A stretch of DNA of 64,000 nucleotides from Lachnospiraceae bacterium (GCA_029053015.1 JAIDHX010000035.1:176714-240713), one strand, 5' to 3'. Positions 42,957-52,995 are shown, counted from the stretch's first letter. Program-made: numbers and translations. The notes: generated from the sequence alone by a model not told the origin.

Positions 42957-43523
42957 CTACGGTTCTATGGCGATGTCACCTTCCAGTACGGACGTGGTTT
43001 CATCAGGTTCCGGACTTGGCGATAAGGGCAGGCTGCCCTCTGTCTCCCATTCAAAAGGAGCTACATTGCCGGCAAGGGTATCATCCTCTTTTGCATCCGG
43101 AGCATCTTCCATCAGCCCGGCAATCGTATCGTCGGCAGGCGGTGTGCTGAAATTAAAATCTGCAATACCGCCATCTATTTCATCGTTCGGAGTGGGCGCT
43201 ATCTCTATATCACCGTCAATATCTGCAGGCTTGCTGCCTACATCGATACCTTGCAGAAAATCTGCAACGGTGTCCTTTGGACTGCAAGCCGTAAAGGCCG
43301 TGCAGGCGCCAATGGAAATACCGGCGATGGCAACTGCCTTTCCAAGACCCTGCCGGATGGCAAGTTCCCGCTCCAGATACCGAAGCTCCGATTCGCATTT
43401 GGGACAGGTTCCCTTACAGTCCCCCTGATGTGTACATTGGGAGACAGCAAAAGGAATATCATTTTTTTCTGCAATTTGTCTGCGAATTTCTTTTAATGCT
43501 TTGCATTTCTCTTTTCCCTTCAT
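42957..43523 (-). CDS. Cys-rich protein with acidic tail, next to the small radical SAM gene
   Basis: A 188-residue protein. Residues 1-60 have a conserved-looking segment with four Cys: CKALKEIRRQIAEKND, then CTHQGDCKGTCPKCESE and LRYLERELAIR. A short hydrophobic stretch with FTACSP (lipobox-like) follows at about 68-82, then a low-complexity, Pro/Asp/Glu-rich tail of about 100 residues. AAGGCGG precedes the ATG at 43523. The Cys pattern may bind metal or be modified by the radical SAM enzyme; function unknown. Confidence 0.7.
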   Translation of the reverse strand: MKGKEKCKALKEIRRQIAEKNDIPFAVSQCTHQGDCKGTCPKCESELRYLERELAIRQGLGKAVAIAGISIGACTAFTACSPKDTVADFLQGIDVGSKPADIDGDIEIAPTPNDEIDGGIADFNFSTPPADDTIAGLMEDAPDAKEDDTLAGNVAPFEWETEGSLPLSPSPEPDETTSVLEGDIAIEP

Positions 43524-43742
43524 AAAAATTCCGCCTTTCTTGTATCTATTCTGAAATACGTCGCCTGATTTCATGACTGATTACTATAGATACGGGACAG
43601 GACGCTTCGTTTTATGGAAAAATTTTAAAAAATTCACAAAAAAATATGGCGGTAAATTTCGCAAAAATTAAGAATTTCGCAAAGTTATCTTAAAAGAAGT
43701 TAGATATAAATAGATAAAATTACAGACAAGGAGGAGAACTCA

Positions 43743-45938
43743 TTGAAAAAAATTATTTCTATGCTGTTGATTGCAAGTATGCTTATTGCGTTGGCGGGCT
43801 GCGGTTCCAAAGGAGAGGATGGCAAAAGCGCAGGAACGCCGAATGTGAAAAGCGGGAATGCGGAAATGGGCAGATATGTGGAAAAAGAAATTGATTTTCC
43901 TGAAGGAGTAAATAAGGAGGACATCTTTCAGATAGGAAAAAAAGAAGGAGATATGTGCCTCTATGCGACGGAGGAAAAGGAAGGCGGAGTGGGTATCGTC
44001 TGCTATCGGTATAAAGACGGCAGTTTTGTAAAAGATATGCCTGCATGGATGGATAGCCTGGTTATGGAAGAGAATGTTTATAAAGCTAAGGTCCTGGAAG
44101 ATATTGGTGGAAAGTCTTATCTTCTTGCGGTGATGCTGGAAGCGGAAAATGTACGGGCACATTTATATTGCACAGACGATGGTGCAGCAATGAAGGAGAT
44201 TACACCGCAGGACTGGCTGAAGGAAGATCCTGAGTGGCACTTTTTTAATGTGCCGCAGGATATTGCTGTTTTGGAAAACGGAAGCTTTGCCGCAAACTTT
44301 ATCAGTGATCTCAAGATCTATGACGAGAGCGGGAAGCTTATCAGAACAATGCAGTTAGACATTGGCTATGGAGATAATGTCTGTGCGGATCAGAATTTCT
44401 TTTATCTTGAAAAGCAGAATGATATGATGGAATTGAAAGGAATTGATGCTTTTGCGCCGGATAAGGACAGTCCGGAAAAAGAAATTACCTGCGCAGAAAA
44501 TGTCGGGAGCGACAGTTGTATTGATATCCTGTCAGATGGTTCCTTTATCGTATGTGCGAAAGGCGGATTTTTTAAGTGCAGCGTGGAAGGAGAATGGAGC
44601 AGCCTTGTGGCGGGCAGTTATACCTCGCTTGCGCTGGAAAATATGTGGAGCAGCGGTATGACGGCATTGGATTCAGGCGTGTTTTATGCGCTTTTGGATG
44701 GAGATACAGGACGGTCTCTGATGGAATACACTTATGATCCGGAGATACCGCTTAAGCCCGATACGATTCTGACAGTTTATTCGGTCTATGACAATCCAAC
44801 TTTAAACCAGGCGGCGGCCATGTATACAAAGCTTCATCCCAATGTATTGGTAGAGGTGGAGATAGGAATTCCTTATGAAGAGATGGAAACGACGGATTTG
44901 AGCACTGTGCTGCAGAATCTCAATACCAGACTTCTGGCAGGACAGGGAACGGACCTTATGGTGCTGGATGGGCTGAATACAAATTCCCTTATAGAAAAAG
45001 GTATGCTGGCAGATATCAGCGATGTTGTGACACCTATGTCGGAAAACGGAGAAATATTGAAAAACATTGCAGACGGCTACACGCAGGAGGACGGCGCCGT
45101 TTACATGATACCGCTGCGGTATTCCATGAGACTGCTTCTCAGTGGGAAAATCGATACAAAGGAAGCGGGGAGTGTGAAAGGTCTGGCGGCAGCATTGGGA
45201 CAGCAGGAACTGGCGCTGGGACCGATTACGGTTTCGGATTTTGTAGATATTTATATGCCTTACATGGTATCGGATGTCGTAAAAGACAAGAAATTAGACA
45301 GAGAAGCGCTTGCAGAGTGTCTGGAAGCGTTGAAAACCATAGCAGGAGGATATACCATCGTCAACAATTACACGGACAGTACCCAAAATTACCAAACATG
45401 GGATTTACCAAATGACGCTTCTGCCGTATTCAGCGATACAGAAGGTTTCTTAAGCGCAATGATGCCGGTTTCTATCGTCAATGAGATAAAGGGAAATTTT
45501 AGCAGCTTTGAGAACGCTTATAAACCGATTGGAGAAATCGGAATCAACAAACAGACGCCTTATCTGGAGCAGGCGAAGGATTTTCTGCGCTATGCGCTTT
45601 CTGTGGAGGTGCAGGAGGGCGACTTTTATGACGGATTTCCGATGAATGCGGCGGCGCTTGCGAAGCAGGCAGAAAAGGACAGAAGCGACTACGAGGTTTA
45701 TACCATGATAGAACTGCCCGGCGGTGAGTTTAAGGATTTTATCATTGGCGCACCGAGTAAGGAGGATTGCGACAGACTGACAGAGCTGTGCAAGGGCTTA
45801 AACAAGAAGGTGGTGGACGATGTGCAAATCAATCTGGTAATAAGCGATGTACTCCCGTCGTATCTTGACGGCAGCAGTTCGTTGGAGGATACCATCGATA
45901 AAATAGAGAGAGGACTTAGCATGTATTTGGCGGAGTAG
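43743..45938 (+). CDS. Large lipoprotein with C-terminal solute-binding-like domain
   Basis: A 731-residue lipoprotein: signal MKKIISMLLIASMLIALAGC with C20 at the lipobox. Residues about 50-330 look like beta-rich propeller repeats; 335-720 resemble family 1 extracellular solute-binding proteins (LNQAAAMYTKLHPNVLVEVE, GTDLMVLDGLN, YMIPLRYSM). No ABC permease is adjacent, so it may be an orphan sensor-type binding protein. The start is a TTG at 43743 behind AGGAGGAG. Confidence 0.8.
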   Translation: MKKIISMLLIASMLIALAGCGSKGEDGKSAGTPNVKSGNAEMGRYVEKEIDFPEGVNKEDIFQIGKKEGDMCLYATEEKEGGVGIVCYRYKDGSFVKDMPAWMDSLVMEENVYKAKVLEDIGGKSYLLAVMLEAENVRAHLYCTDDGAAMKEITPQDWLKEDPEWHFFNVPQDIAVLENGSFAANFISDLKIYDESGKLIRTMQLDIGYGDNVCADQNFFYLEKQNDMMELKGIDAFAPDKDSPEKEITCAENVGSDSCIDILSDGSFIVCAKGGFFKCSVEGEWSSLVAGSYTSLALENMWSSGMTALDSGVFYALLDGDTGRSLMEYTYDPEIPLKPDTILTVYSVYDNPTLNQAAAMYTKLHPNVLVEVEIGIPYEEMETTDLSTVLQNLNTRLLAGQGTDLMVLDGLNTNSLIEKGMLADISDVVTPMSENGEILKNIADGYTQEDGAVYMIPLRYSMRLLLSGKIDTKEAGSVKGLAAALGQQELALGPITVSDFVDIYMPYMVSDVVKDKKLDREALAECLEALKTIAGGYTIVNNYTDSTQNYQTWDLPNDASAVFSDTEGFLSAMMPVSIVNEIKGNFSSFENAYKPIGEIGINKQTPYLEQAKDFLRYALSVEVQEGDFYDGFPMNAAALAKQAEKDRSDYEVYTMIELPGGEFKDFIIGAPSKEDCDRLTELCKGLNKKVVDDVQINLVISDVLPSYLDGSSSLEDTIDKIERGLSMYLAE

Positions 45939-45957
45939 CAGGTATATGTTGCATTTT

Positions 45958-46001
45958 CCGGATTACTGTGATACACTTTCTCAGTAATCCGGTTTTGCTT
46001 T
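45958..46001 (+). terminator. Terminator after the large lipoprotein
   Basis: CCGGATTACTG (45958-45968) pairs with 45982-45992, followed by TTTTGCTTT. Confidence 0.85.
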
Positions 46002-46019
46002 GACCGGTAATTTAAGTGA

Positions 46020-46365
46020 ATACAGGCGGCTGCAGGTGTCGGACAGGCATGAATTGCCACGGGTCCGGTGAAAAGGGAAGCAGGTGAAAGACCTGCACGA
46101 TCTCGTCGCTGTGATAAGGGAGTCTTATTCCGATTTGAGCCACTGGGCATTTGCCTGGGAAGGTGGAATATGGCAATGATCTTAAAGTCAGAAGACCTGC
46201 CTGCAGAACCGGTACAAAAATGACCACGAGGAATTGGCATTGTACGCACCTTTACAGTATCGAAATTACTTTCGATGCTGTAATCGTGATGCAGAAAATT
46301 CTCCAATCCCTGCCGTGCATACGGCAGGGATTTCCTTACCGTGGTACACGGTAGGGATTTTTGTG
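46020..46365 (+). promoter_or_regulatory. Cobalamin riboswitch and expression platform
   Basis: The leader has GGGAAGCAGGTGAAAGACC (from 46075), GCCACTG (46139-46145) and AGTCAGAAGACCTGCC (46186-46201), the B12-box and core of cobalamin riboswitches. Downstream, AATCCCTGCCGT (46305-46316) can pair with 46321-46332 or with ACGGTAGGGATT (46348-46359), which ends in TTTTT: two competing hairpins that can act as the switch. It controls the DUF4430/ECF pair. Confidence 0.88.
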
Positions 46366-46404
46366 TATACCTGTATTTGCAAATATGCTTAGGAGGAGAG
46401 AAAA

Positions 46405-46836
46405 ATGGCAGAAAATCAAGAAAAAAAGCAATCAAACAAAAAGGTGCTTATCGGTGCGGCGGCATTGATAGCGGTAGTGGCGGTACTGGCCGTGGTGTTC
46501 TTCGTATTTCGCGAGAAGCCCGTACAAGGGCATAAGAGCATTACGATTGAAGTTATCGACAATACGCAGAGCAGCACGGTCTACGAGGTACATACGGATG
46601 CGGAGTACTTAAGACAGGCAATGGAAGAAGCCAAGGGACTGGAATTTTCCGGTACGGAGAGCGAGTATGGTCTTATGGTAGAAACCGTAAACGGTGTTAC
46701 GCCTGACTACAATGTAGACGGCGCCTACTGGAGCTTTTATGTGAATGGCGATTACTGCAATTACGGAGTGGATTCCCAGCCGATAGAAGACGGGGATGCA
46801 TTTGTGATTAAGTATGAAGTGTATGTTGCAGAATAG
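46405..46836 (+). CDS. DUF4430 (transcobalamin-like) membrane-anchored protein
   Basis: A 143-residue protein with one N-terminal span (about 14-34) and an extracellular DUF4430 domain: TDAEYLRQAMEEA, EYGLMVETVNGV, YWSFYVNGDYCNYGVDSQ and DGDAFVIKYEVY. This fold is related to the C-terminal domain of transcobalamin/intrinsic factor. With the B12 riboswitch in front and an ECF S component behind, it probably captures cobalamin or a cobinamide outside the cell. AGGAGGAG precedes the ATG. Confidence 0.88.
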   Translation: MAENQEKKQSNKKVLIGAAALIAVVAVLAVVFFVFREKPVQGHKSITIEVIDNTQSSTVYEVHTDAEYLRQAMEEAKGLEFSGTESEYGLMVETVNGVTPDYNVDGAYWSFYVNGDYCNYGVDSQPIEDGDAFVIKYEVYVAE

Positions 46837-46842
46837 GAGGTA

Positions 46843-47394
46843 ATGATGAACAAAAGACAGGGTGGGCTTGCAATAAGCATACAGGATATTGCGCTGATTG
46901 GCATGATGACTGCGGTTATCGAGGTCAGCAAGCTTGCCCTGTCCTTTTTGCCGAATGTGGAACTGGTTACGTTCTGGATTATTATGTTTACGCTGTTTCT
47001 CGGACCTAAAACGGTATATGCGATACTTGCGTTTATTTTAATTGAAATATCTCTTTATGGCATCCACACGTGGGTCATTATGTATTTGTATATGTGGCCG
47101 CTTTTGGCCTTGGTGGTTTATCTGTGCCGGAAAAATGATTCCGTATGGTTTTATAGTATCCTCTCCGGATTTTTCGGGCTGTTTTTCGGCGCGTTCTGCT
47201 CGCTGCCCTATATTGTAATCGGAGCGGTGGACGGAGGTATCAGGAGCGGGCTTGTTATGGCGTTCAACTGGTGGGTTGCCGGAATTCCCTATGATATCCT
47301 GCATGGCATTGCCAATACCATACTAATGCTTACGCTGTACCGTCCGGTCAGAATGCTGCTTAAGAGGCTTATTCCTCTTCGTCGTTCCACTTAG
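46843..47394 (+). CDS. ECF transporter S component, probably for cobalamin
   Basis: A 183-residue membrane protein with about six spans and the usual start IQDIALIGMMTAVIEVSKLA of S components. It needs an EcfAA'T module encoded elsewhere. Riboswitch and DUF4430 neighbour point to B12 import. Two ATGs (46843, 46846) follow AGGAGG; the second has the better spacing. The 3' end overlaps the convergent kinase gene by 26 bp. Confidence 0.85.
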   Translation: MMNKRQGGLAISIQDIALIGMMTAVIEVSKLALSFLPNVELVTFWIIMFTLFLGPKTVYAILAFILIEISLYGIHTWVIMYLYMWPLLALVVYLCRKNDSVWFYSILSGFFGLFFGAFCSLPYIVIGAVDGGIRSGLVMAFNWWVAGIPYDILHGIANTILMLTLYRPVRMLLKRLIPLRRST

Positions 47395-48796
47395 AGCAGG
47401 ACAGGGAGAAGATAAATTCCGTGCCTACGCCTTCTGTGCTGATGACATTGATATGCTCTTCGTGGGAAGTGATAATTTCCCTTACAATAGAAAGTCCAAG
47501 TCCGGTTCCCTTTTTATCCTTACCGCGGGAGGAATCCGACTTATAGAAACGCTCCCAAATAAATTTCAAGTCATCTTTTGGAATACCGATGCCGCTGTCC
47601 TTCACAGAAACAAAAAGCTTGTGCTTTTTCTCAGAGGTTTCGATACGGATAACGGAATCGTGGTGGCTGAATTTGATGGCATTGTCTAAAAGATTGTAGA
47701 GCACCTGCTGGATTTTGCCCATATCGGCATTGACATACATCACATCACCGGTCAGGATAAGCTCAATCGCAATCTTCTTTTTGCGGCAGGTACCCTCAAA
47801 AGAGGCAGCCGTATTCCGGATTACCTTATTGATATCAAAATCAGTTTTGTCTAAAAGCATTCCCTTTGTATTTAAGTTGTTGAGGGTCAGCAGGCTGTTT
47901 GTAAGCTTAGTCAGTCTTTCCGTCTCGTTCAACACAATCTGCAAGTATTTTGCATACAGATCAGGCGGTACAGTGCCGTCCAGCATGGCCTCCAGATAGC
48001 CCCGTATCGAGGTAAGAGGAGAGCGGAAGTCGTGGGAAATGTTGGCGACAAATTTTTTCTGGTTATCCTCCGTGCGCGCAATTTCGCTTGCCATATAGTT
48101 TAAGCAGGCGGCGAGATAGCCGATTTCGTCGTCGCTTTCCACCTGAAATTCGTAGTGCATATTTCCGGATGCGTACTGCTCTGTGGCATAAGTGATTTTT
48201 CGAAGTGGCACATAGACGATTTCCGTGAAAAAAATTAAAATAATTATGGACAGCAAAAACAGAATACACAAAGTAATGTAGGAAATGTTTACCAGGCTGT
48301 TGCAGGACTTTTCAATCCCTGTCATGGCAGTGTGGACGACCAGATATCCCTTTACCTTATATTCTGAGGTAATGGGCACGATAATATTGAGCATGTTGCT
48401 GTCATAGCTGTCAAAAAAGGTTCCCACATTGTAATAAGAACCGGCAGTTATGGTAGGGTCGAAGTTTTCGATAATAACGACGTCTTCCACGTTAAGGGGC
48501 GCATCCGTGCTCAGAATCACGCGCCCGGAAGGATTGATGATGCTGATGACAGAGTCCAGATAGACGGAAAAAATATCAAGCTGCATTTTTACCGCTTCCA
48601 GAGAAGTATCGTTGGTGTACAGACCGGAAACATAGTTGTCCGCAATCAGTGTTGCTTCGGAATAGAGCGCGTTTGCTTTTTCACGCGTAAGCTGTTCCAT
48701 TGTCATGCTGGGTACGAAAGTAGCTATGATAATGAAACCGAAGATGCCGAAAATAACGTAAGCCAGCACAAACTTCAGGTAAAGGGTTTTTTTCAT
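47369..48796 (-). CDS. Membrane sensor histidine kinase
   Basis: A 475-residue kinase: span at about 8-28, an extracellular sensor of about 140 residues, a second span (about 170-192), HAMP, HisKA with ANISHDFRSPLTSIRG, and HATPase with DNAIKFSHHD, KDSGIGIP and GTGLGLSI. It phosphorylates the response regulator whose gene overlaps it by 4 bp. Signal unknown. Confidence 0.93.
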   Translation of the reverse strand: MKKTLYLKFVLAYVIFGIFGFIIIATFVPSMTMEQLTREKANALYSEATLIADNYVSGLYTNDTSLEAVKMQLDIFSVYLDSVISIINPSGRVILSTDAPLNVEDVVIIENFDPTITAGSYYNVGTFFDSYDSNMLNIIVPITSEYKVKGYLVVHTAMTGIEKSCNSLVNISYITLCILFLLSIIILIFFTEIVYVPLRKITYATEQYASGNMHYEFQVESDDEIGYLAACLNYMASEIARTEDNQKKFVANISHDFRSPLTSIRGYLEAMLDGTVPPDLYAKYLQIVLNETERLTKLTNSLLTLNNLNTKGMLLDKTDFDINKVIRNTAASFEGTCRKKKIAIELILTGDVMYVNADMGKIQQVLYNLLDNAIKFSHHDSVIRIETSEKKHKLFVSVKDSGIGIPKDDLKFIWERFYKSDSSRGKDKKGTGLGLSIVREIITSHEEHINVISTEGVGTEFIFSLSCSKWNDEEE

Positions 48797-49503
48797 GACA
48801 GATTTCCTTTGACTTCAAATTTATAACCAATACCCCAGATTGTGGAAATTTTCCATGCTTCATGGTCCTTTATTTTTTCGCGGAGACGCTTGATATGTAC
48901 GTCAACGGTACGCGTATCCCCGATGTATTCATATCCCCAAATCTGGTCGAGAAGCTGCTCTCGGGTAAAAACGTGGTTGGGTGAGGACGCCAGAAAATAG
49001 AGAAGCTCCAATTCCTTCGGGGGCATCTCAACTGTATTTCCCATATAAATGACGGAGTAGTTGGTCTGATTGATGATTAAATCAGGATATTCGACACGCT
49101 TGTCAGTTACGGGCTCCGCCACAGGCGCTGCCGGTTTGTAGCGGCGCAGCACTGCTTTTACTCTTGCTACCAGCTCCTTGGAGTCAAAGGGCTTTTCAAT
49201 AAAATCATCTGCGCCAAGTTCAAGTCCGAGCACTTTGTCAAAGATTTCGCCCTTTGCAGAAAGAATGATGATAGGGGTCTGTCTGGAAGCACGAACCTCT
49301 CTGCAGACTTGATAGCCGTCAATGCCCGGCAGCATCAAGTCAAGCAGAATTAAATTGGGCTCGAAAGAATCAACGGCGGTCAGCGCGGCTTCGCCATCTC
49401 CGACAATCATAGTCTCAAAACATTCTTTGTTTAAGTAGAGAGAAATCAGTTCCGCTATGTTTTCGTCATCATCGACAATGAGTATTTTTTGTTTATTTAC
49501 CAT
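48793..49503 (-). CDS. OmpR-family response regulator
   Basis: A 236-residue regulator: receiver with DDDEN, acceptor D55 in LLDLMLPG and the Lys in IEKPF; linker; winged-helix DNA-binding domain with ELELLYFLASSPNHVFTREQ and RTVDVHIKRLREKI. Cognate of the downstream kinase. It is one candidate for the phased repeats at 11515, though far away. Confidence 0.94.
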   Translation of the reverse strand: MVNKQKILIVDDDENIAELISLYLNKECFETMIVGDGEAALTAVDSFEPNLILLDLMLPGIDGYQVCREVRASRQTPIIILSAKGEIFDKVLGLELGADDFIEKPFDSKELVARVKAVLRRYKPAAPVAEPVTDKRVEYPDLIINQTNYSVIYMGNTVEMPPKELELLYFLASSPNHVFTREQLLDQIWGYEYIGDTRTVDVHIKRLREKIKDHEAWKISTIWGIGYKFEVKGNLS

Positions 49504-49518
49504 ATATGCTCCTGTTTT

Positions 49519-51897
49519 TTATTTAAAAGTTACAATTGTGACACCTGCGTCACCTTCTCCGAACTCGCCTAAGCGGAATTCTTTTACGTATTTTAAGCGC
49601 TTTAGGTGCGTGTGCACAGCGCTTCTCAAAGCGCCGGTTCCCTTTCCATGTACCACACGGACGCTGGGAAGATGCGAGAGATAGGCGTCATCCAGATATT
49701 TGTCCAACACGGATATAGCTTCGTCACAGGTCTTTCCCAAAAGGTTGATTTCAGGGGAAATGGTCATGGTCTTTGACATTTTCATCTTACCGCCAGAGGT
49801 TCTGACAGCGCTTTTTTGGGAAGCCGTATCGTTATCAGCCAGAAGCACGAGGTCATTGACATTGACGGAGGAGCGGATAATACCGCATTGCACAAAGAGA
49901 TTGCCCTTTGCATCTGGCAGAGAGCTTACGGTTCCTTTCAGTCCCATGGAAACGATTCTGACAGAATCTCCTTTCTTCAGTTTCTTGGGATCCAGCGTTT
50001 TCCTGACGGCGGAAGGCGGTATCTTTAGCGCAAGCCGTTCGTTCTTATCATCGATTTTTTCGCGGAGGTTCTGGCGCTTTTTCTCCAGCTCCTTCATATC
50101 GCTGCTGCGGTCTGCCTGATTAAAGCTGCGGATAGTTTCGTCCGCTACGGTTTTTGCCTCCTGCAAAATAGCGCGTGCCTGTTCGTGTGCTTCTTTCAGT
50201 ATTTTATCCTTGGCGCTGTCCAATTTTTCATTTTTTGCTTTAAGCTGTGCTTCTAAGGTTTTAATCCTATCCTTATACTCTGCCGCTTCCCGCCGTTCCT
50301 TTTCTATCGTCAGGCGGCTGTTTTCCAGATTGGCAATCACATCCTCGAAGCTTTCATCTTCCTTGCTTATCTGCTCTTTTGCCGCATCTATGATGGCGTC
50401 GGGCAGACCCAGCTTGGAGGAAATGGCAAAAGCGTTACTCTTTCCCGGGATACCGATAAGAAGCTTGTAGGTGGGCTTTAGGGATTCCACATCAAACTCA
50501 CAGCAGGCATTTTCTACAAAAGGAGTGGAAAGCGCATACAGTTTTAACTCGCTGTAGTGGGTGGTTGCCATGGTGCGGATGCCCCTGTCGTGCAGATGGT
50601 TCAAAATGGCTATGGCAAGCGCTGCGCCCTCGGTGGGGTCAGTTCCGGCCCCCAGTTCGTCAAAAAGACAGAGAGAATTTTCGTCAGCATGTGACAGTAT
50701 TGTCACAATGGTTGTCATATGAGAGGAAAAAGTGGACAGACTCTGCTCGATGCTCTGTTCATCCCCGATATCTGCGTATACCTCCTCAAAGATGGAAAGC
50801 TCCGAACGGTCAAGCGCCGGTATGTGGAGCCCCGCCTGCCCCATGAGGGTAAACAGTCCCACGGTTTTCAGGGAGACTGTCTTACCGCCGGTGTTGGGAC
50901 CGGTGATAATCAGTAAATCAAAGTCCTTGCCCAGATGAATATCGATGGGGACCACCTTTTTCTTTTCCAACAGAGGGTGGCGTCCCTTTCGGATATTGAT
51001 GTAATGTTCGGTATTGAAAACAGGCATGGTACCATTGTGATCCATGGCGAGCTTGCCCTTTGCAAAGACAAAGTCAAGGCGGGTCATGATACGCTGATTC
51101 GCGGAAAGCTCATCCGTATGTTCGGACACCTGGGCGGATAAATCTGCCAGTATTCTCTCAATTTCTTTTTGTTCCTCAATCGCAAGCTCCCGTAAATGGT
51201 TGTTCAATTCAACGACGGCGGCGGGCTCGATAAAAAAGGTGGAGCCGGTTGCCGACTGGTCATGTACCAGACCGGAGACCTGATTTTTAAATTCTGCCTT
51301 TATAGGAAGACAGTAGCGGTCGCCGCGCATGGTAATAACCGCATCTTGTAAATAGGTGCGGCAGGAACCGTTCAGCATGGAGCCGAGCTGGTTATGGATT
51401 TTTTCGCCGGTAAGCTGTATGCTGCGGCGGATACGCTTTAATTCAGGGCTTGCATCATCGGCAACCTCCTCCTCTGAGAGAAGGCAGCGGCGGATTTCAC
51501 CGGATATAGATGACAACGGCGTCAGATCTTCAAAGAACTGGCTCAGGGAGTCCTGAACGGATTCGTCCCTTTCGTTTCTGCCGTAAGCCTTGATGCGGGA
51601 AACATTTTCCAAAAAGCCCGCAATTTTCAGAAGCTCGGGAATGGAGAGGGAGCTTCCGACCTCAAGGGATTTTAGGGAAAAGCCCAAATCCTTGTTGCCG
51701 CCAAAGGAAGTGCTTCCATATCGAAACAGGCGGGACAAGGCGTCGGCAGTTTCCGTCTGAGCCGTCCGGATTTCGGACAAATCGGTTTCGGGAAGAAGAG
51801 ATTCGCACATCTTTCTTCCGGGATCGGAGTCTGCCTTTTGTACTAATTGGGCAATAATTTTATGATATTCTAATGTCTGTAATACTTTCTTGTTCAT
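49519..51897 (-). CDS. mutS2: Endonuclease MutS2
   Basis: A 792-residue MutS2: lever/clamp helices, ATPase with GPNTGGKTVSLKT, LFDELGAGTDPTEG and ATTHYSELK, a long coiled coil (about 510-620), a KOW-like segment (KKGDSVRIVSMGLKG) and a C-terminal Smr nuclease domain with INLLGKTCDEA and VRVVHGKGTGAL. In Firmicutes MutS2 acts on collided ribosomes and suppresses recombination. ATG overlaps the murG stop (ATGA). Confidence 0.96.
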   Translation of the reverse strand: MNKKVLQTLEYHKIIAQLVQKADSDPGRKMCESLLPETDLSEIRTAQTETADALSRLFRYGSTSFGGNKDLGFSLKSLEVGSSLSIPELLKIAGFLENVSRIKAYGRNERDESVQDSLSQFFEDLTPLSSISGEIRRCLLSEEEVADDASPELKRIRRSIQLTGEKIHNQLGSMLNGSCRTYLQDAVITMRGDRYCLPIKAEFKNQVSGLVHDQSATGSTFFIEPAAVVELNNHLRELAIEEQKEIERILADLSAQVSEHTDELSANQRIMTRLDFVFAKGKLAMDHNGTMPVFNTEHYINIRKGRHPLLEKKKVVPIDIHLGKDFDLLIITGPNTGGKTVSLKTVGLFTLMGQAGLHIPALDRSELSIFEEVYADIGDEQSIEQSLSTFSSHMTTIVTILSHADENSLCLFDELGAGTDPTEGAALAIAILNHLHDRGIRTMATTHYSELKLYALSTPFVENACCEFDVESLKPTYKLLIGIPGKSNAFAISSKLGLPDAIIDAAKEQISKEDESFEDVIANLENSRLTIEKERREAAEYKDRIKTLEAQLKAKNEKLDSAKDKILKEAHEQARAILQEAKTVADETIRSFNQADRSSDMKELEKKRQNLREKIDDKNERLALKIPPSAVRKTLDPKKLKKGDSVRIVSMGLKGTVSSLPDAKGNLFVQCGIIRSSVNVNDLVLLADNDTASQKSAVRTSGGKMKMSKTMTISPEINLLGKTCDEAISVLDKYLDDAYLSHLPSVRVVHGKGTGALRSAVHTHLKRLKYVKEFRLGEFGEGDAGVTIVTFK

Positions 51898-52967
51898 GAA
51901 GATTCCTTTATAATTTCCTTAATCAATCCCATGATAGTGCTGATCGAGTCAAGCTGCGGACTCTGTTTCATGGCATTGATATAGGACTGTCGGGAGCAGT
52001 AAAGCTCCTGTACCTTTTCTACCAATAATTTTTCGGACAAATCGTCTTCGTCAATGACGATGGAGAAGCCCTGCGCTTCAAAGGAGCGTGCATTTAAAAG
52101 CTGATCGCCCCTGCTTTTTGCCGAAGGAAGGGGAATCAGTATATTGGGCTTATTTAATGCAAGAAGCTCGCAGATGGCATTGGCACCCGCACGGGAAATC
52201 ACCAAATCTGCCATTGCAAAAATATCCTTCAGCTCCGATTTCAGATATTCAAACTGTTTGTAGCCTTTTTCATTTAAAAGAAGATTGTCTACCTTGTCTT
52301 TTCCGCACAGGTGGACTACCTGAAAATCCTCCAAAAGCATTGGAAGCGCCGCACGCACAGCCTGATTGACGCTTGCTGCGCCCTGACTGCCGCCGATTAC
52401 CATAATAACAGGCTTATTTGCGGTAAAGCCGCACATGTCAAGTCCGGCAAGTTTGTTGCCGGAGGAAAGTTCCTCCCTGATGGGAGAACCTGTGAGAACC
52501 GCTTTTTCTTTGGGAAGCATCTGCAGCGTTTCAGGGAAATTACAGCAGATTTTATCAGCAACCGGAATACAGAGCTTATTGGCAAGACCCGGCGTCATGT
52601 CGGACTCATGTATAATGCAGGGAATTTTCAGCGAAGCGGCGGCGCGCACCACAGGCACGCTCACAAAGCCGCCCTTGGAAAATACCACGTCCGGTTTGAG
52701 CTGCTTTAAATATTTTCTGGCTTCGGAGTAGCCCTTTACGACACGGAAGGGATCCGTGAAGTTCTTGGGGTCAAGATAACGGCGGAACTTGCCGGTTGAG
52801 ATGCCCTGATAAGGGATATCAAAGTCGGCAATCAGCCGCTTTTCAATGCCATCGTAGGAGCCCATGTAATAAATGTCAAAGCCCGCGCTTTTTAAATGCG
52901 GTAAAAGGGCAATATTCGGTGTTACGTGACCGGCGGTTCCTCCGCCTGTTAAAATTATCTTCTTCAA
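51894..52967 (-). CDS. murG: UDP-N-acetylglucosamine transferase MurG
   Basis: A 357-residue glycosyltransferase that makes lipid II from lipid I at the inner membrane face. Motifs: TGGGTAGHVTPN near the start, VVFSKGGFVSVPV, GGSQGA and SRAGANAICELLALN. The start is a TTG at 52967 behind GGGAGG (7-bp spacing); the longer frame to 53024 has no ribosome site. It is outside the usual dcw cluster and coupled to mutS2. Confidence 0.95.
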   Translation of the reverse strand: MKKIILTGGGTAGHVTPNIALLPHLKSAGFDIYYMGSYDGIEKRLIADFDIPYQGISTGKFRRYLDPKNFTDPFRVVKGYSEARKYLKQLKPDVVFSKGGFVSVPVVRAAASLKIPCIIHESDMTPGLANKLCIPVADKICCNFPETLQMLPKEKAVLTGSPIREELSSGNKLAGLDMCGFTANKPVIMVIGGSQGAASVNQAVRAALPMLLEDFQVVHLCGKDKVDNLLLNEKGYKQFEYLKSELKDIFAMADLVISRAGANAICELLALNKPNILIPLPSAKSRGDQLLNARSFEAQGFSIVIDEDDLSEKLLVEKVQELYCSRQSYINAMKQSPQLDSISTIMGLIKEIIKESS

Positions 52968-52995
52968 AGCAATGCCTCCCGCAATCGATAGATAG

